Positions 24,974 to 33,643 of a DNA stretch of 37,748 nt are shown here, in pieces. Position numbers and translations under genes: made by a program. The DNA is taken from contig JASLLE010000019.1 of the NCBI GenBank assembly GCA_030747175.1, positions 1 through 37,748 on the forward strand, given 5' to 3'. Under the pieces are notes generated by a model. That model saw only the letters and a list, made by a program, of their open reading frames with translations, had not been told where the DNA came from and searched no databases. Every line of letters starts with the position of its first letter. The stretch's first letter is position 1. Source of the DNA: Dehalococcoidia bacterium (GTDB lineage Bacteria > Chloroflexota > Dehalococcoidia > Lucifugimonadales > Lucifugimonadaceae).

Positions 24974-25954
24974 ATGACCCTGCACCTCACGGAAGCTCAA
25001 GTCGGCGAAATCTTGACGATGGAACTGGCGCTCGACGCCGTCGACGAGGTGTTTGACGCGCGCGGACGCGGCGAGGTGACAAACCACCCGCGCAGCCGCA
25101 TCGCGCTCGGACGCGGTTCCTACAACCTGATGTCCGCCGGTTGGCCCGAAAAAGGGATCGTGGGATCGAAGTCCTATGTAGGCGGCGCCGGCGGGATTTC
25201 GTTCCAGGTCATGATTTATGGAGCATCTGGAGAAGGGCTGCTTGGGATCCTGGACGCCAACCTGATGGGCCAGATTCGTACGGGAGCGGCCAGCGGAGTC
25301 GCAACCCGGCACATGGCCCGCTGGTGCGAAACCAGCAAGGTCGCGGTGATCGGCTCCGGGTACCAGGCTCGCACACAACTGGAAGCCGTGGCCGGGGTCA
25401 GAGAGATCGAAACTGCCTCCGTCTACAGTCGGACCGCCGATAGCCGGGACGGGTTTGCGACGGCGATGACGGAGAAACTGGAGTTGCCCGTTACGGCCGC
25501 CACTTCGGTAGATGAATGTCTTGAGGGCGCCGATATCATCATCGTCATCACGAATGCGCGCGATCCGGTGCTACTGGGAGAATCGATCGAGGCCGGCGTC
25601 CACATCAACGCCGCCGGGGCCAACGGGTGGCAGAGGCGGGAACTGGACACGCGCGCCGTCGTGAAGTCAGACGTGATAGCGACCGACGATGTCGATCAGG
25701 CGAAGATAGAGTGTGCGGACCTGATGGCCGCGGCTGATTCCGGGCGTATCCGCTGGGAACAGGTCGTGAACCTGGGCGATATCGTCGCCGGGACCCATCC
25801 CGGGCGTACGGATGATTCCCAGGTCACGCTGTTTGAGTCGCAGGGTGTTGCGATGGAGGACATCGCCGTGGGGAAGCGCGTTCTGGACATAGCGCTGGAG
25901 CGAGGGATCGGCACGCAGTTGTCTGGCGGCGGCATGGAGGCGGGAAGCCTTTAG
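24974..25954 (+). CDS. ornithine cyclodeaminase / mu-crystallin family protein
   Basis: NAD(P)-binding protein of the OCD/mu-crystallin/ketimine reductase family, 326 aa. Dimerisation half: LTMELALDAVDEVFDARG, NLMSAGWPEKGIVGSKSYVG, LMGQIRTGAASGVATRHMA with the conserved Lys and Arg. Rossmann half: VAVIGSGYQARTQLEAV, then ADIIIVITNARDPVL, and VNLGDIVAGTHPGRTDDSQVTLFESQG. The true activity (proline from ornithine, alanine dehydrogenase, imine reduction) is not readable. ATG 24974 has AGAGGA about 8 nt upstream; the longer frame from 24842 runs back into thiD. It starts 58 bp after thiD and is probably in the same transcript. Confidence 0.88.
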   Translation: MTLHLTEAQVGEILTMELALDAVDEVFDARGRGEVTNHPRSRIALGRGSYNLMSAGWPEKGIVGSKSYVGGAGGISFQVMIYGASGEGLLGILDANLMGQIRTGAASGVATRHMARWCETSKVAVIGSGYQARTQLEAVAGVREIETASVYSRTADSRDGFATAMTEKLELPVTAATSVDECLEGADIIIVITNARDPVLLGESIEAGVHINAAGANGWQRRELDTRAVVKSDVIATDDVDQAKIECADLMAAADSGRIRWEQVVNLGDIVAGTHPGRTDDSQVTLFESQGVAMEDIAVGKRVLDIALERGIGTQLSGGGMEAGSL

Positions 25955-25966
25955 CCCGTCCTATCA

Positions 25967-25986
25967 CTCACCCATCCGGAGAGGGG
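25967..25986. repeat. 20 bp imperfect palindrome, left copy
   Basis: CTCACCCATCCGGAGAGGGG, 12 bp past the ocd stop. It matches the unit at 26254-26273 except for two or three bases and one shift in the centre. Confidence 0.5.
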
Positions 25987-26251
25987 CAACTATGGCCCTC
26001 GATCCAGGCACATGAATCCGTCATCCCGGGCGCATCTGTCGTCCCGAGCGAAGGCGAGGGATCTTCACCGCGGCATTCATGGTCCGACCCGGGGGATTTC
26101 TGGCGATACGTCCGTCGGCGACACGTGTCTGCCAAAGGCATTGCCGCGGATGGGTGGAAGTGCTCGCATCTCCACCACGAGCAGGGGTGACCAGATGCAG
26201 GCAAACCAGCGCTCAGACAAACTGGCGCGGATAGAACCTCCCTCATCCCGA

Positions 26252-26273
26252 CCCTCTCCCATCGGGAGAGGGG
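26252..26273. terminator. right copy of the palindrome; perfect 9 bp hairpin at the end of the DinB gene
   Basis: CCCTCTCCC (26252-26260) and GGGAGAGGG (26264-26272) form a perfect stem around a 3 nt loop, 8 bp past the DinB stop. It may end transcription from either side, or be one unit of a dispersed REP-like family; the left copy supports the second reading. Confidence 0.5.
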
Positions 26274-26280
26274 ATACCGG

Positions 26281-26817
26281 CTAGCTCTTCCAGTTTTCCT
26301 GTCCCGGAATGAGACCCCGGATGTATGCAACCTGCCCGATGTGCTGGGAACATTCCACCGAGATCCGGGCCAGAACAAATGCGAACGTCGGGGCGGGACG
26401 CGGGTGAAACGGATTCCGGTCCGGGTTCGTGGTTTCAAGATCGTCCGCCGACATCTCGCGAACAACGCTATGCGCGCTTTCGAGTACATCTGCGCGATAG
26501 CCGGCGACGACATCTGCCGGCACATCCGGAAAGGCCCCTACCTCCTCCGTGGTATCCCCGAATCCCCACTTGTCTCTGGCCGACATTCCAAACTTCTCCG
26601 CCCAGCCACGCGTCTTCCATCTCTCGCCGGTGTCGCTCAAGTACCAGTTGAGCCAACCATCCTCGACCCGGGTCAGATGCCACACGGTCCACAGAATGTG
26701 ATTGGCGGTGGGTGTTGGTCGCCACCGCCATTGGTCCGGCGAGAGGCTTTCCAATGCCGCATCCAGTTGCGTGCTGAAATCGTCGATGGCCTGTAGCGTT
26801 ACATCCCGGAAATCCAT
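26281..26817 (-). CDS. DinB superfamily protein
   Basis: Four-helix-bundle protein, 178 aa, of the DinB/YfiT metal-binding superfamily. NHILWTVWHLTRVEDGWLNW supplies one metal His on the first long helix region, and VECSQHIGQVAYIRGLIPG the last; W-rich SPDQWRWRPTP is typical of the opening. Known relatives include thiol-dependent transferases and DNA-damage-inducible proteins; the role here is not known. ATG 26817 with GGGAGGT 4-5 nt upstream. It follows the small membrane protein gene by 27 bp on the same strand. Confidence 0.85.
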   Translation of the reverse strand: MDFRDVTLQAIDDFSTQLDAALESLSPDQWRWRPTPTANHILWTVWHLTRVEDGWLNWYLSDTGERWKTRGWAEKFGMSARDKWGFGDTTEEVGAFPDVPADVVAGYRADVLESAHSVVREMSADDLETTNPDRNPFHPRPAPTFAFVLARISVECSQHIGQVAYIRGLIPGQENWKS

Positions 26818-26844
26818 ATCGACCTCCCTGTGTTCGGTATGGGA

Positions 26845-27096
26845 TTAGCCCACATCGATAAAACGGTCCCGCCGCAGGCGGAGCATCATCGGGACCATCT
26901 GGGCCCGTGCCATAACCGCCACCGCCGCAGCCATGACGACCCAGAGAATCAGAGTGACATACATGGAAGTGACGTAGCCAAAATCATTGATTCCGAGGTC
27001 GCCGCTCACCGAACCAAGTCCGATCTTGAGGACGAATGCGCTGAAGAAGAAGCCCAATCCGGCGGCGGGCAAAGCTAGAATCGACCGGCAAGCCAT
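26845..27096 (-). CDS. small two-TM membrane protein
   Basis: 83 aa with two hydrophobic helices (about 5-25 and 43-65: SILALPAAGLGFFFSAFVLK and YVTLILWVVMAAAVAVMA) and a basic C-terminus (LRLRRDRFI), giving both ends in the cytoplasm by the positive-inside rule. ATG 27096 preceded by GAGGAG at good spacing, so it is a real gene. No family recognised. Possibly co-transcribed with the DinB gene. Confidence 0.7.
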   Translation of the reverse strand: MACRSILALPAAGLGFFFSAFVLKIGLGSVSGDLGINDFGYVTSMYVTLILWVVMAAAVAVMARAQMVPMMLRLRRDRFIDVG

Positions 27097-27194
27097 GAAT
27101 TATCTCCTCTTGTGTACGGGTTCTATCCGCTCGTCCGTCGTCCACCTGCGGACGGGATGCTACGCGTCCGGCCACATTATCCGCGAGCGGCCCC

Positions 27195-28256
27195 TTGAGT
27201 AACGGGATTGAACCGGTTATGCCAGACGTTCCCCACGCGGGCGCAGGAGTTCCGCACTTGCTTGAAGTGTGCGGGCTCGCAACGAGGTTTTCGACCGCCG
27301 AGGGCTACGTGCAAGCGGTGGACGGTGTTTCTTTCCACATCGACGAGGGAGAGACTCTCGCCCTCGTTGGCGAATCAGGATGCGGCAAATCCGTGACCTC
27401 TCTCTCGGTAATGCGGCTCGTGCCGAGTCCTCCGGGTGAGATCACCGCGGGAAGCGTGTTGTTCGAAGGACGGGATCTGCGAGGTATTTCTGAGCGAGAG
27501 ATGCGGCGGGTCCGCGGTGGCAGTATCGGCATGATCTTCCAGGAGCCGATGACATCTCTGAACCCCGTTCTCACGATCGGCAGGCAGATTACCGAGGCGC
27601 TTGAGCTGCACCTTGCCTTGAAGGGAAGGGCGGCGCGTGATCGTGCCGTCGAAATCCTGTCACGGGTTGGGTTGCCCGACCCGTCACGGCGATTTGATGA
27701 TTATCCTCATCACTTGAGCGGCGGGCAGCGACAGCGAGCGATGATCGCAATGGCGATCAGTTGCAACCCAAAGTTACTGATCGCTGACGAGGCGACTACG
27801 GCGCTTGACGTGACTATCCAGGCGCAAATCCTGGAACTGCTGCAATCGCTATGCGAAGAGTTCAGGATGGCGCTCCTGATCATCACGCACAACCTGGGAG
27901 TGGTCGCCCGGTACGCGCAACGGGTAGCCGTAATGTACGCCGGGAGGATCATCGAATCAGGCACGGCTGATGAAATTTATTCCGGCCCGCGACACCCGTA
28001 TACAAAAGGTCTACTGAGCTCAGTACCTCGTCTGGATGCGGCCGCGAGCACGAGGCTGACATCGATAGAGGGCGAAATCCCGGACCTGGCGAATTTGCCA
28101 GAAGGCTGCGCGTTTGCCCCGAGATGCCGATGGGCGGTCGATCGTTGTCGCGTTGAGCCGCCGGCCCTGGTTTCCCCGAACGGCGGCCACCAGGCCGCCT
28201 GTTGGGAGCAAGACAGGATCTCGGAAGACCATTCAGCAGAGCACGGTCGATCTTGA
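27195..28256 (+). CDS. oligopeptide/dipeptide ABC transporter ATP-binding protein (OppD/DppD type)
   Basis: One of a pair of ATPases for peptide or nickel type importers. Walker [10 protein letters not shown]-loop [11 protein letters not shown], signature LSGGQRQR, Walker [13 protein letters not shown], switch ITHN. The C-terminal oligo_HPY region has [13 protein letters not shown] and [14 protein letters not shown], a Cys-rich segment typical of the family. Start TTG 27195 or ATG 27219; neither has a strong ribosome binding site. No permease or binding-protein gene is nearby, so the partners are elsewhere. Its stop overlaps the next start. Confidence 0.9.
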   Translation: MSNGIEPVMPDVPHAGAGVPHLLEVCGLATRFSTAEGYVQAVDGVSFHIDEGETLALVGESGCGKSVTSLSVMRLVPSPPGEITAGSVLFEGRDLRGISEREMRRVRGGSIGMIFQEPMTSLNPVLTIGRQITEALELHLALKGRAARDRAVEILSRVGLPDPSRRFDDYPHHLSGGQRQRAMIAMAISCNPKLLIADEATTALDVTIQAQILELLQSLCEEFRMALLIITHNLGVVARYAQRVAVMYAGRIIESGTADEIYSGPRHPYTKGLLSSVPRLDAAASTRLTSIEGEIPDLANLPEGCAFAPRCRWAVDRCRVEPPALVSPNGGHQAACWEQDRISEDHSAEHGRS

Positions 28257-29281
28257 CCTCAGAAACTCTGCGCATCGACGGGGAACGGGGCGCGCTATTC
28301 GCGTCCGATGGGCCAACACTATCGGTGCGTGACCTGCGGGTCCATTTCCCCATCACCTCGGGATTCCTGATAAGACGCCAGACCGGCGCAGTGAAGGCCG
28401 TTGACGGCGTTTCCTTCGATATCGCTCCCGGCGAGACGCTCGGGCTGGTTGGGGAGAGCGGCTCCGGCAAAACGACCACCGGACGGGCGATTCTTCAGCT
28501 TCAAAGGCCCACTGCCGGATCGGTGGAGTTCGGGGGCGTGGATCTGACGGGAGTGTCCGCTAAAAAGATGCGGCCGTTCCGGTCTGAAATGCAGATCATC
28601 TTCCAGGATCCTTACGGGTCTCTGAACCCGCGTATGAGCGCCGGCCGAATCATCGGGGAACCGCTCACCGTTCATGGACTCGCGGGGGATAAGGACCAGC
28701 GCAGAGACCGGGTCGCCGAGCTGCTTGAGCGCGTCGGAATGAACCCGGCGATGATGAACCGGTACCCGCATGAATTTTCTGGCGGTCAGCGTCAGCGAAT
28801 CGGGATCGCCAGGGCGCTGGCCGGCGAGCCGTCGTTCATCGTGTGCGACGAGCCGGTCTCGGCGCTGGACGTGTCTATCCAGGCGCAGATCCTGAATCTG
28901 TTGTCCGATCTGCAATCAGAGTTCAACATCTCGTACCTGTTTATAGCGCACGACCTCTCGGTCGTCCGGCACATCAGTGATCGCGTTGCCGTGATGTACC
29001 TCGGCAAAATCATGGAACTTGCGCCGAGTGCAGAACTGTACGAGAACCCCACGCATCCGTACACGCGCGCCTTGATGTCAGCGGTGCCGATTCCGGACCC
29101 GTTGATTGAGCGGCAAAGGGAGCGGATCGTGCTGGCCGGTGATATGCCCAGCCCTATCAATCCGCCCTCGGGCTGCGTATTTCGGACGCGCTGCCCGATC
29201 GCCACTGATGAGTGCGCGGAAATCGTGCCGGAATTGAGCGATCACGGTAACGGACACGCGGTGGCCTGCATCAAGGTCTGA
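28253..29281 (+). CDS. oligopeptide/dipeptide ABC transporter ATP-binding protein (OppF/DppF type)
   Basis: Second ATPase of the pair. [15 protein letters not shown] and [11 protein letters not shown] are OppF-type; Walker [11 protein letters not shown]-loop [14 protein letters not shown], signature FSGGQRQR, Walker [13 protein letters not shown], switch IAHD; C-terminal [12 protein letters not shown] and [15 protein letters not shown] chose TTG 28253, which overlaps the stop of the upstream gene as TTGA (342 aa); the frame is open back to 28202 but the extra residues are unlike the family. Confidence 0.9.
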   Translation: MTSETLRIDGERGALFASDGPTLSVRDLRVHFPITSGFLIRRQTGAVKAVDGVSFDIAPGETLGLVGESGSGKTTTGRAILQLQRPTAGSVEFGGVDLTGVSAKKMRPFRSEMQIIFQDPYGSLNPRMSAGRIIGEPLTVHGLAGDKDQRRDRVAELLERVGMNPAMMNRYPHEFSGGQRQRIGIARALAGEPSFIVCDEPVSALDVSIQAQILNLLSDLQSEFNISYLFIAHDLSVVRHISDRVAVMYLGKIMELAPSAELYENPTHPYTRALMSAVPIPDPLIERQRERIVLAGDMPSPINPPSGCVFRTRCPIATDECAEIVPELSDHGNGHAVACIKV

Positions 29282-29303
29282 GACCGTCCCCGGACGACGT
29301 GGA

Positions 29304-29762
29304 TCAGGCGAGCGCCCATGCAACGATGCCGAGGATGAGCGCGCCGAGCAGGCTCACGGGTACCAGCACGACCGTCGCCCACTCGAGGGGCCGGCGCCAC
29401 GGCGAGTCGTCGCTGAACGATGACGACGCCATGTCTTCTCCCCGGCCCATCAGCCCGGCGAATAGAAGGAGCGAGACGATCGCGTGCGTCACGGCAATCG
29501 ATAGGGCCAACAGTGAGTAGAAGGACGCTACTTCTGTGATCTGGCCGTCTTCGCCGAACAGGATGGCGTCGAAGAGGGCGACCGTCACGGCGATCAACGC
29601 GGCCGTGGCTGCGCCAAACCGCCATTGGAGACCGACGGCGACGGTCCAATGTGACCGGTCTTTCGGCGAGTCGGAGCGTATCGACACCAGGGTGAATAAG
29701 TTCCACGTCAGCAGCACCAGCACGAGAAGTGCGTTGCCGACCAGGAATGCTGTCAAAGACAT
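29304..29762 (-). CDS. four-TM hypothetical membrane protein
   Basis: 152 aa with four hydrophobic segments (about 5-27, 47-67, 78-100, 128-150), a short polar loop SIRSDSPKDRSHW after the first, and an acidic-Ser loop (GEDMASSSFSDDSPW) before the last. No family recognised. ATG 29762; ribosome binding site weak. It converges on the OppF-type gene with 22 bp between stops. Confidence 0.6.
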   Translation of the reverse strand: MSLTAFLVGNALLVLVLLTWNLFTLVSIRSDSPKDRSHWTVAVGLQWRFGAATAALIAVTVALFDAILFGEDGQITEVASFYSLLALSIAVTHAIVSLLLFAGLMGRGEDMASSSFSDDSPWRRPLEWATVVLVPVSLLGALILGIVAWALA

Positions 29763-29867
29763 TTATCTGCTTGCCCGGGGTAGTGACACGGGTTTTCCGT
29801 TATCCAGGGCCACGTAGATTCTGTCCGAACCTTGAACGCAGATCCCCGGCCGCACCCCCCGGACCCC

Positions 29868-31067
29868 CTAAACTTCAATTCTGACTATTTGTTGTTGCAC
29901 TTCGCCAGTGACCTCCGGTCCGTGTTCTCCAAGAAACACGTCAATTTCAGACCGAATACCAAATTCTGGCAGGTAAATCCCCGGTTCAACCGATACGGCG
30001 ATGCCCGGGATCAGTTTTCGCGTGTCGTGTGTCTCCCAGTCATCCAGATTAACGCCATTGCTGTGGACTTCAAAGCCGATGCTGTGCCCGAGGCGGTGCA
30101 CAAAGTAGTCCGCGTATCCAGATTTTGCGATCACATCACGGGCCGTTCGGTCCACTTCCCAGCCCTCAAGTTCACGCCCTTCAGCAAACGCGTCCTGCAT
30201 GAAAGTCACCGCCGTATCCCGGGCTTCCGCCACGGCCCTGAACACCTCTTCATGCCTCGAACCGGGCTCTCCAGTAAAACCGGTCCATGTGATGTCTCCG
30301 AAAACCGATCCGGGTTCTGCGGAGACCGCCCACAGATCGATCAGCACCAGGCTGTTCTTCCTGACGACGGCCGATGTGTCCGGTCCGGGTTCGTAATGCG
30401 GATCGGAAGCATGCGCGTCTACGGCAACGATCGGCCCGTCCGGCGCCACAAGGCCCAGCCTCTCGAAGCGGCCCCGGATAAACTCCGCTACGTCGTGTTC
30501 TGTGAGCTTCCAGTTGATGTTCTCGCCTATAAAAGCGAACGCGTCATGGACGGTGCGGACCAGCCCTTCCATAGCGACGCGGTGAGAATCTCGTTGCCCG
30601 GGAGTCCAGCGTTCGGTGGAGTACTGGAGCACATCACCGGAGCTAACGACCTCGGCTCCCAGGGAACGAACGAGTTCGACGGTTCCGGCGTCGATCCTGC
30701 TCACTCGTGGAAGCGCCGCTTCCGGCGAGTACTCCATGGCGATTCGCTGCCGGCCGGACAGCATTTCGCGAAGTTCATCGAGCATCTGGCTGCGGCTGCC
30801 GAAGCGCCGCACCTGGACCCGCACTCCATCTGTCCCGGCGGATTCAACCATCGAATCGAATCGTCCCGCATCTACCTCGTGGGCGAGAAGGGTCGGATCG
30901 CCATCGGTCGGGACCATGAACCAGCAAGGGCGGGTGATGTGCCGGACGCCGCCGATCAGGTTCCAGAGGATCGGATTGGAGCCCCGGTAATCTTGCAGGA
31001 GCCACCCGTCGATGCCAGCTTCGCTTAGATATTCGCGCGCCCCGGAAAGGGCTTCTCCGATCGTCAT
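29868..31067 (-). CDS. M24 family metallopeptidase (Xaa-Pro aminopeptidase-like)
   Basis: 399 aa with a creatinase-type N-terminal domain and a C-terminal pita-bread domain. The five dimetal ligands are visible: Asp in VLIDLWAV, Asp in FGDITWTGF, His in VHRLGHSIGFEVH, Glu in SVEPGIYLPEFG and Glu in IRSEIDVF. Members cleave N-terminal residues before proline or related amide bonds; some act on non-peptide substrates. It starts 2 bp after the stop of the MocA-like gene, so it is the last gene of the molybdenum-hydroxylase-related run. Confidence 0.9.
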   Translation of the reverse strand: MTIGEALSGAREYLSEAGIDGWLLQDYRGSNPILWNLIGGVRHITRPCWFMVPTDGDPTLLAHEVDAGRFDSMVESAGTDGVRVQVRRFGSRSQMLDELREMLSGRQRIAMEYSPEAALPRVSRIDAGTVELVRSLGAEVVSSGDVLQYSTERWTPGQRDSHRVAMEGLVRTVHDAFAFIGENINWKLTEHDVAEFIRGRFERLGLVAPDGPIVAVDAHASDPHYEPGPDTSAVVRKNSLVLIDLWAVSAEPGSVFGDITWTGFTGEPGSRHEEVFRAVAEARDTAVTFMQDAFAEGRELEGWEVDRTARDVIAKSGYADYFVHRLGHSIGFEVHSNGVNLDDWETHDTRKLIPGIAVSVEPGIYLPEFGIRSEIDVFLGEHGPEVTGEVQQQIVRIEV

Positions 31068-31069
31068 GT

Positions 31070-31699
31070 TCAGGCGACCCGCGGATCCGGGAACACGTCG
31101 CGGGCCGCGGCGGCCTCTTCCTGCGTATTCATATCAAGCCGGGCGAGAGGCGTGTCGACGACCAACCGGTTGACGGCATCGGCGTGCGCCCGTACGACTT
31201 CCCTGACGCCCTGTCCCTCCTCGGTGATAACCCGGAGCTCGTCAAGCAGTGACCCATCGAATACCAGCGGATGACCGCCGTGGCCGTCGTAAACGGGCGA
31301 ACTGATGAGCGCGCCGGTCGACCTATGTGATTCCAGAACGTCCCGGATCAACCATGAAGGACGGGGTTGATCGACGGCGAGCAAGACGATGGTGTCTGTA
31401 TCCGGGGGTAGGGCGGAAAGTCCGGCTATTATCGAGGTTGTCTTCCCGTTCAGGAAGGCGTCGTTCCTCACTGCGTGTACGCGATCGCCCTTCGGCATCC
31501 GGGGCATCACCGACTTGAGTACATATTCGATATCCTCGGCGCGGTTGCCCGTAACGGCGAATACCTCGTCGACACCGGCGTCCAGTAAGGCTTCAACCTG
31601 GCGTTGAATCAAGGGAGCGCCGAACCAATCAAGCAAGGGTTTCGGCGTGCCCATCCGGCTGGATTCGCCCGCGGCAAGCAGGATGGCGCAGATCGACAA
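31070..31699 (-). CDS. MocA-like nucleotidyltransferase (molybdenum cofactor cytidylyltransferase family)
   Basis: 209 aa NTP transferase of the MobA/MocA type: AILLAAGESSRMGTPKPLL is the nucleotide-binding loop, VLLAVDQPRPSW carries the metal-binding Asp, and DGHGGHPLVF is the cofactor-side motif. MocA makes the cytosine dinucleotide form of the molybdenum cofactor used by xanthine-oxidase-family hydroxylases, which fits the adjacent XdhC and the two hydroxylase subunits. Start TTG 31699, 14 bp after xdhC. Confidence 0.85.
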   Translation of the reverse strand: MSICAILLAAGESSRMGTPKPLLDWFGAPLIQRQVEALLDAGVDEVFAVTGNRAEDIEYVLKSVMPRMPKGDRVHAVRNDAFLNGKTTSIIAGLSALPPDTDTIVLLAVDQPRPSWLIRDVLESHRSTGALISSPVYDGHGGHPLVFDGSLLDELRVITEEGQGVREVVRAHADAVNRLVVDTPLARLDMNTQEEAAAARDVFPDPRVA

Positions 31700-31713
31700 A
31701 GTCTTGGCCGTCT

Positions 31714-32859
31714 TCAGTCGACGGCGGTCGTCGCCGCCTCGGTGCGGGCATGTTCGGCCGCGATCTGGAGCAATTTTTCGTCCAGCTTCATGGGCAGACC
31801 CGTACCGCCGAGCCGGAACATCAGGATCTCCGCCACGATGCTGATAGCGATCTCTTCGGGAGTGCGCGCCGTGATGTCCAGTCCGCTCGGAGCCCGGAGT
31901 TCCCGCACGCGTTCAATCGGAACGCCGCGCCTGAGCAGTTCCTCGTAGATCATGATCGTCTTGCGCTTGCTGCCGAGCAGGGCGACGTAACGCGCAGGGG
32001 TGAGGGCCGCGGCTTCCAGTGCGGTATCGTCGTACCGATGGCCGCGAGTGGCTATTACGATGAATGTGTTGGCGTTTATCGGGAGGTCAGCGATGCCGCT
32101 GACAAAGTCCTGGGTCAGAACGATGTCTGCTTCCGGGAAGCGCTCGGCGTTTGCAAACTCAGGGCGGTCGTCCACGACAAATACGCGCATGCCGACCGAT
32201 CGGGCAATCGGGGCCAGCGCCTTCGATACGTGCCCGCCGCCAGCGAGGACCATGGTCGGCGGCGTGGTGAATGCCTCGATAAATATCTCGGCGCCGCTCT
32301 CTTCGTCGATGACGTATTCCTGCTTGCCAAGTGCCATCAGATTGGCGGCTTTCATCGCCGAACGCTTGTCCAGCGCTGGATCTCCCAGCGTTCCCGCCGT
32401 CTCCCCGTTCTCGCGGATCAGCAGCTTTGCGCCGACGGCGAATCCGGAAGACTCTGGAGCGACCATCAGGTTGGCGATCGCGACCGGGGGACCACCTTCG
32501 TACGCGGACACCACTTCTTCCGCATGAACCTGGTAATCCACAGGACGACGGATCGGGTCTATCAGGAAGAACATCGTCCCGCCGCATATGAGGCCATCCT
32601 CGGCGGCGAGCTCTTCGTTGAGCTCGTATGAACGCATCTCCGCGTTCCCACCGCTCTTCAACAACTGTTGCGCGGCGAACCAGATGTCGCCTTCTACGCA
32701 ACCGCCGCCGAGAGTGCCGACACCGCTGCCATCGTCTCGAACGAGCAACTTTGCGCCGGGTTTCTGTGGGGTAGAGCCGGAGGTCTTGACTACCGTCGCG
32801 ACGACTACCTGGCGATCATCATGTAACTGGGATACGGCTTCCCGGAAAACGGGTTCCAT
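31714..32859 (-). CDS. XdhC/CoxI family molybdenum hydroxylase maturation factor
   Basis: 381 aa. N-terminal CoxI/XdhC domain: ATVVKTSGSTPQKPGAKLLV and GTLGGGCVEGDIW. C-terminal Rossmann domain: MVLAGGGHVSKALAPIARSVG, FVVDDRPEFANAERFP, IATRGHRYD, ALLGSKRKT. Known XdhC proteins bind the molybdenum cofactor, promote its sulfuration and insert it into the hydroxylase. ATG 32859 with GGAAGGT 5 nt upstream and a hairpin just before that. Confidence 0.92.
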   Translation of the reverse strand: MEPVFREAVSQLHDDRQVVVATVVKTSGSTPQKPGAKLLVRDDGSGVGTLGGGCVEGDIWFAAQQLLKSGGNAEMRSYELNEELAAEDGLICGGTMFFLIDPIRRPVDYQVHAEEVVSAYEGGPPVAIANLMVAPESSGFAVGAKLLIRENGETAGTLGDPALDKRSAMKAANLMALGKQEYVIDEESGAEIFIEAFTTPPTMVLAGGGHVSKALAPIARSVGMRVFVVDDRPEFANAERFPEADIVLTQDFVSGIADLPINANTFIVIATRGHRYDDTALEAAALTPARYVALLGSKRKTIMIYEELLRRGVPIERVRELRAPSGLDITARTPEEIAISIVAEILMFRLGGTGLPMKLDEKLLQIAAEHARTEAATTAVD

Positions 32860-32871
32860 GGGTGACCTTCC

Positions 32872-32888
32872 GAACCGGCATACGGTTC
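32872..32888 (-). promoter_or_regulatory. inverted repeat immediately upstream of the xdhC ribosome binding site
   Basis: GAACCG (32872-32877) and CGGTTC (32883-32888) form a perfect 6 bp stem with a 5 nt loop, ending next to the GGAAGGT of xdhC. It could be an operator half-site pair or a 5' leader hairpin; the remaining ~200 bp up to the 2Fe-2S gene holds no recognisable gene. Confidence 0.35.
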
Positions 32889-33094
32889 CCTTTGAGCCAG
32901 GTGACTGACCGGCTCACTTCATGTCACGTTACCACAGGGCAAACAAGACCCATGGTGCGAACCGGGCACAACCGTCATGAAACGGCGAAAAGGGCCTCAA
33001 ACCGACGCAGAATGATCGAAACGGCCACCTCATCAAGTCGGGATTACGTCTTTATGCAAGTCGCTTCCCGCCGCAACATCGAGTTCCGAGCCTG

Positions 33095-33562
33095 TTAACC
33101 CCGGAGCATGGCCGCCGCATCTTCGACCGCCATCACGATCTTGTCGTAACCGGTGCAACGGCAGAGGTTTCCCGCCAGGCGGGTGCGGATCTCCACTTCG
33201 GACGGGTTGGGGTCGCGTTGCAGCAACGCCGTCGTGGAAATAATGAACCCTGGTGTGCAGAACCCGCACTGGAGCGCTCCATCCTTGATGAACGCTTCCT
33301 GCACGGCGTTGAGTTTGCCCTGCGTAGCGATGCCCTCGATGGTGGTGATCTCGTTGCCATCCATCTCGGCGGCGAGGACCAGGCAGGAGTTCGCCGTCCG
33401 CCCGTTGATCATCACGGTGCATGCGCCACAGTTGCCGTTGCTGCAACCCTCTTTGGTGCCCGTTAACCGGAGGTGGTCGCGCAGCGTCTCCAGCAGTGTC
33501 CAGCTCGTGTCTACGAGCAACTCGTGCTGGTCGCCGTTGACCGTCATTGAAATGTGCTTCAT
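33095..33562 (-). CDS. xanthine-oxidase-family hydroxylase, [2Fe-2S] small subunit (CoxS/CutS type)
   Basis: 155 aa electron-transfer subunit. The N-terminal plant-type ferredoxin cluster site is EGCSNGNCGACTV with a later Cys in ANSCLVLA; the C-terminal helical cluster site is QCGFCTPGFI and GNLCRCTGYDKI. Complete and of normal length, ATG start. The catalytic molybdenum subunit is not next to it. Confidence 0.95.
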   Translation of the reverse strand: MKHISMTVNGDQHELLVDTSWTLLETLRDHLRLTGTKEGCSNGNCGACTVMINGRTANSCLVLAAEMDGNEITTIEGIATQGKLNAVQEAFIKDGALQCGFCTPGFIISTTALLQRDPNPSEVEIRTRLAGNLCRCTGYDKIVMAVEDAAAMLRG

Positions 33563-33643
33563 GTGCTGGGGTCCTCGATGCTTGAGAGGTGCTTGAAATC
33601 TCCGGGGTTTATTTCTGGGAGGCCGGTGACGGAACCGGGAGAG

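Larger units (their letters stand above)
25955..26280. other. 326 bp convergent gap filled by repeat-like sequence
   Basis: No gene seen. It is bounded by two near-identical 20 bp palindromic units (listed separately) and contains CGTCCCGAGCGAAGGCGAGGGATCT-like sequence (26040-26065), a type of dispersed intergenic repeat seen in many bacterial genomes. The block lies between the converging ocd and DinB genes. Confidence 0.5.

Noticed and set aside
29832-31028. 398-codon plus-strand open frame
   Set aside because: Antisense shadow of the M24 peptidase gene, whose five metal ligands are all in the minus-strand frame.
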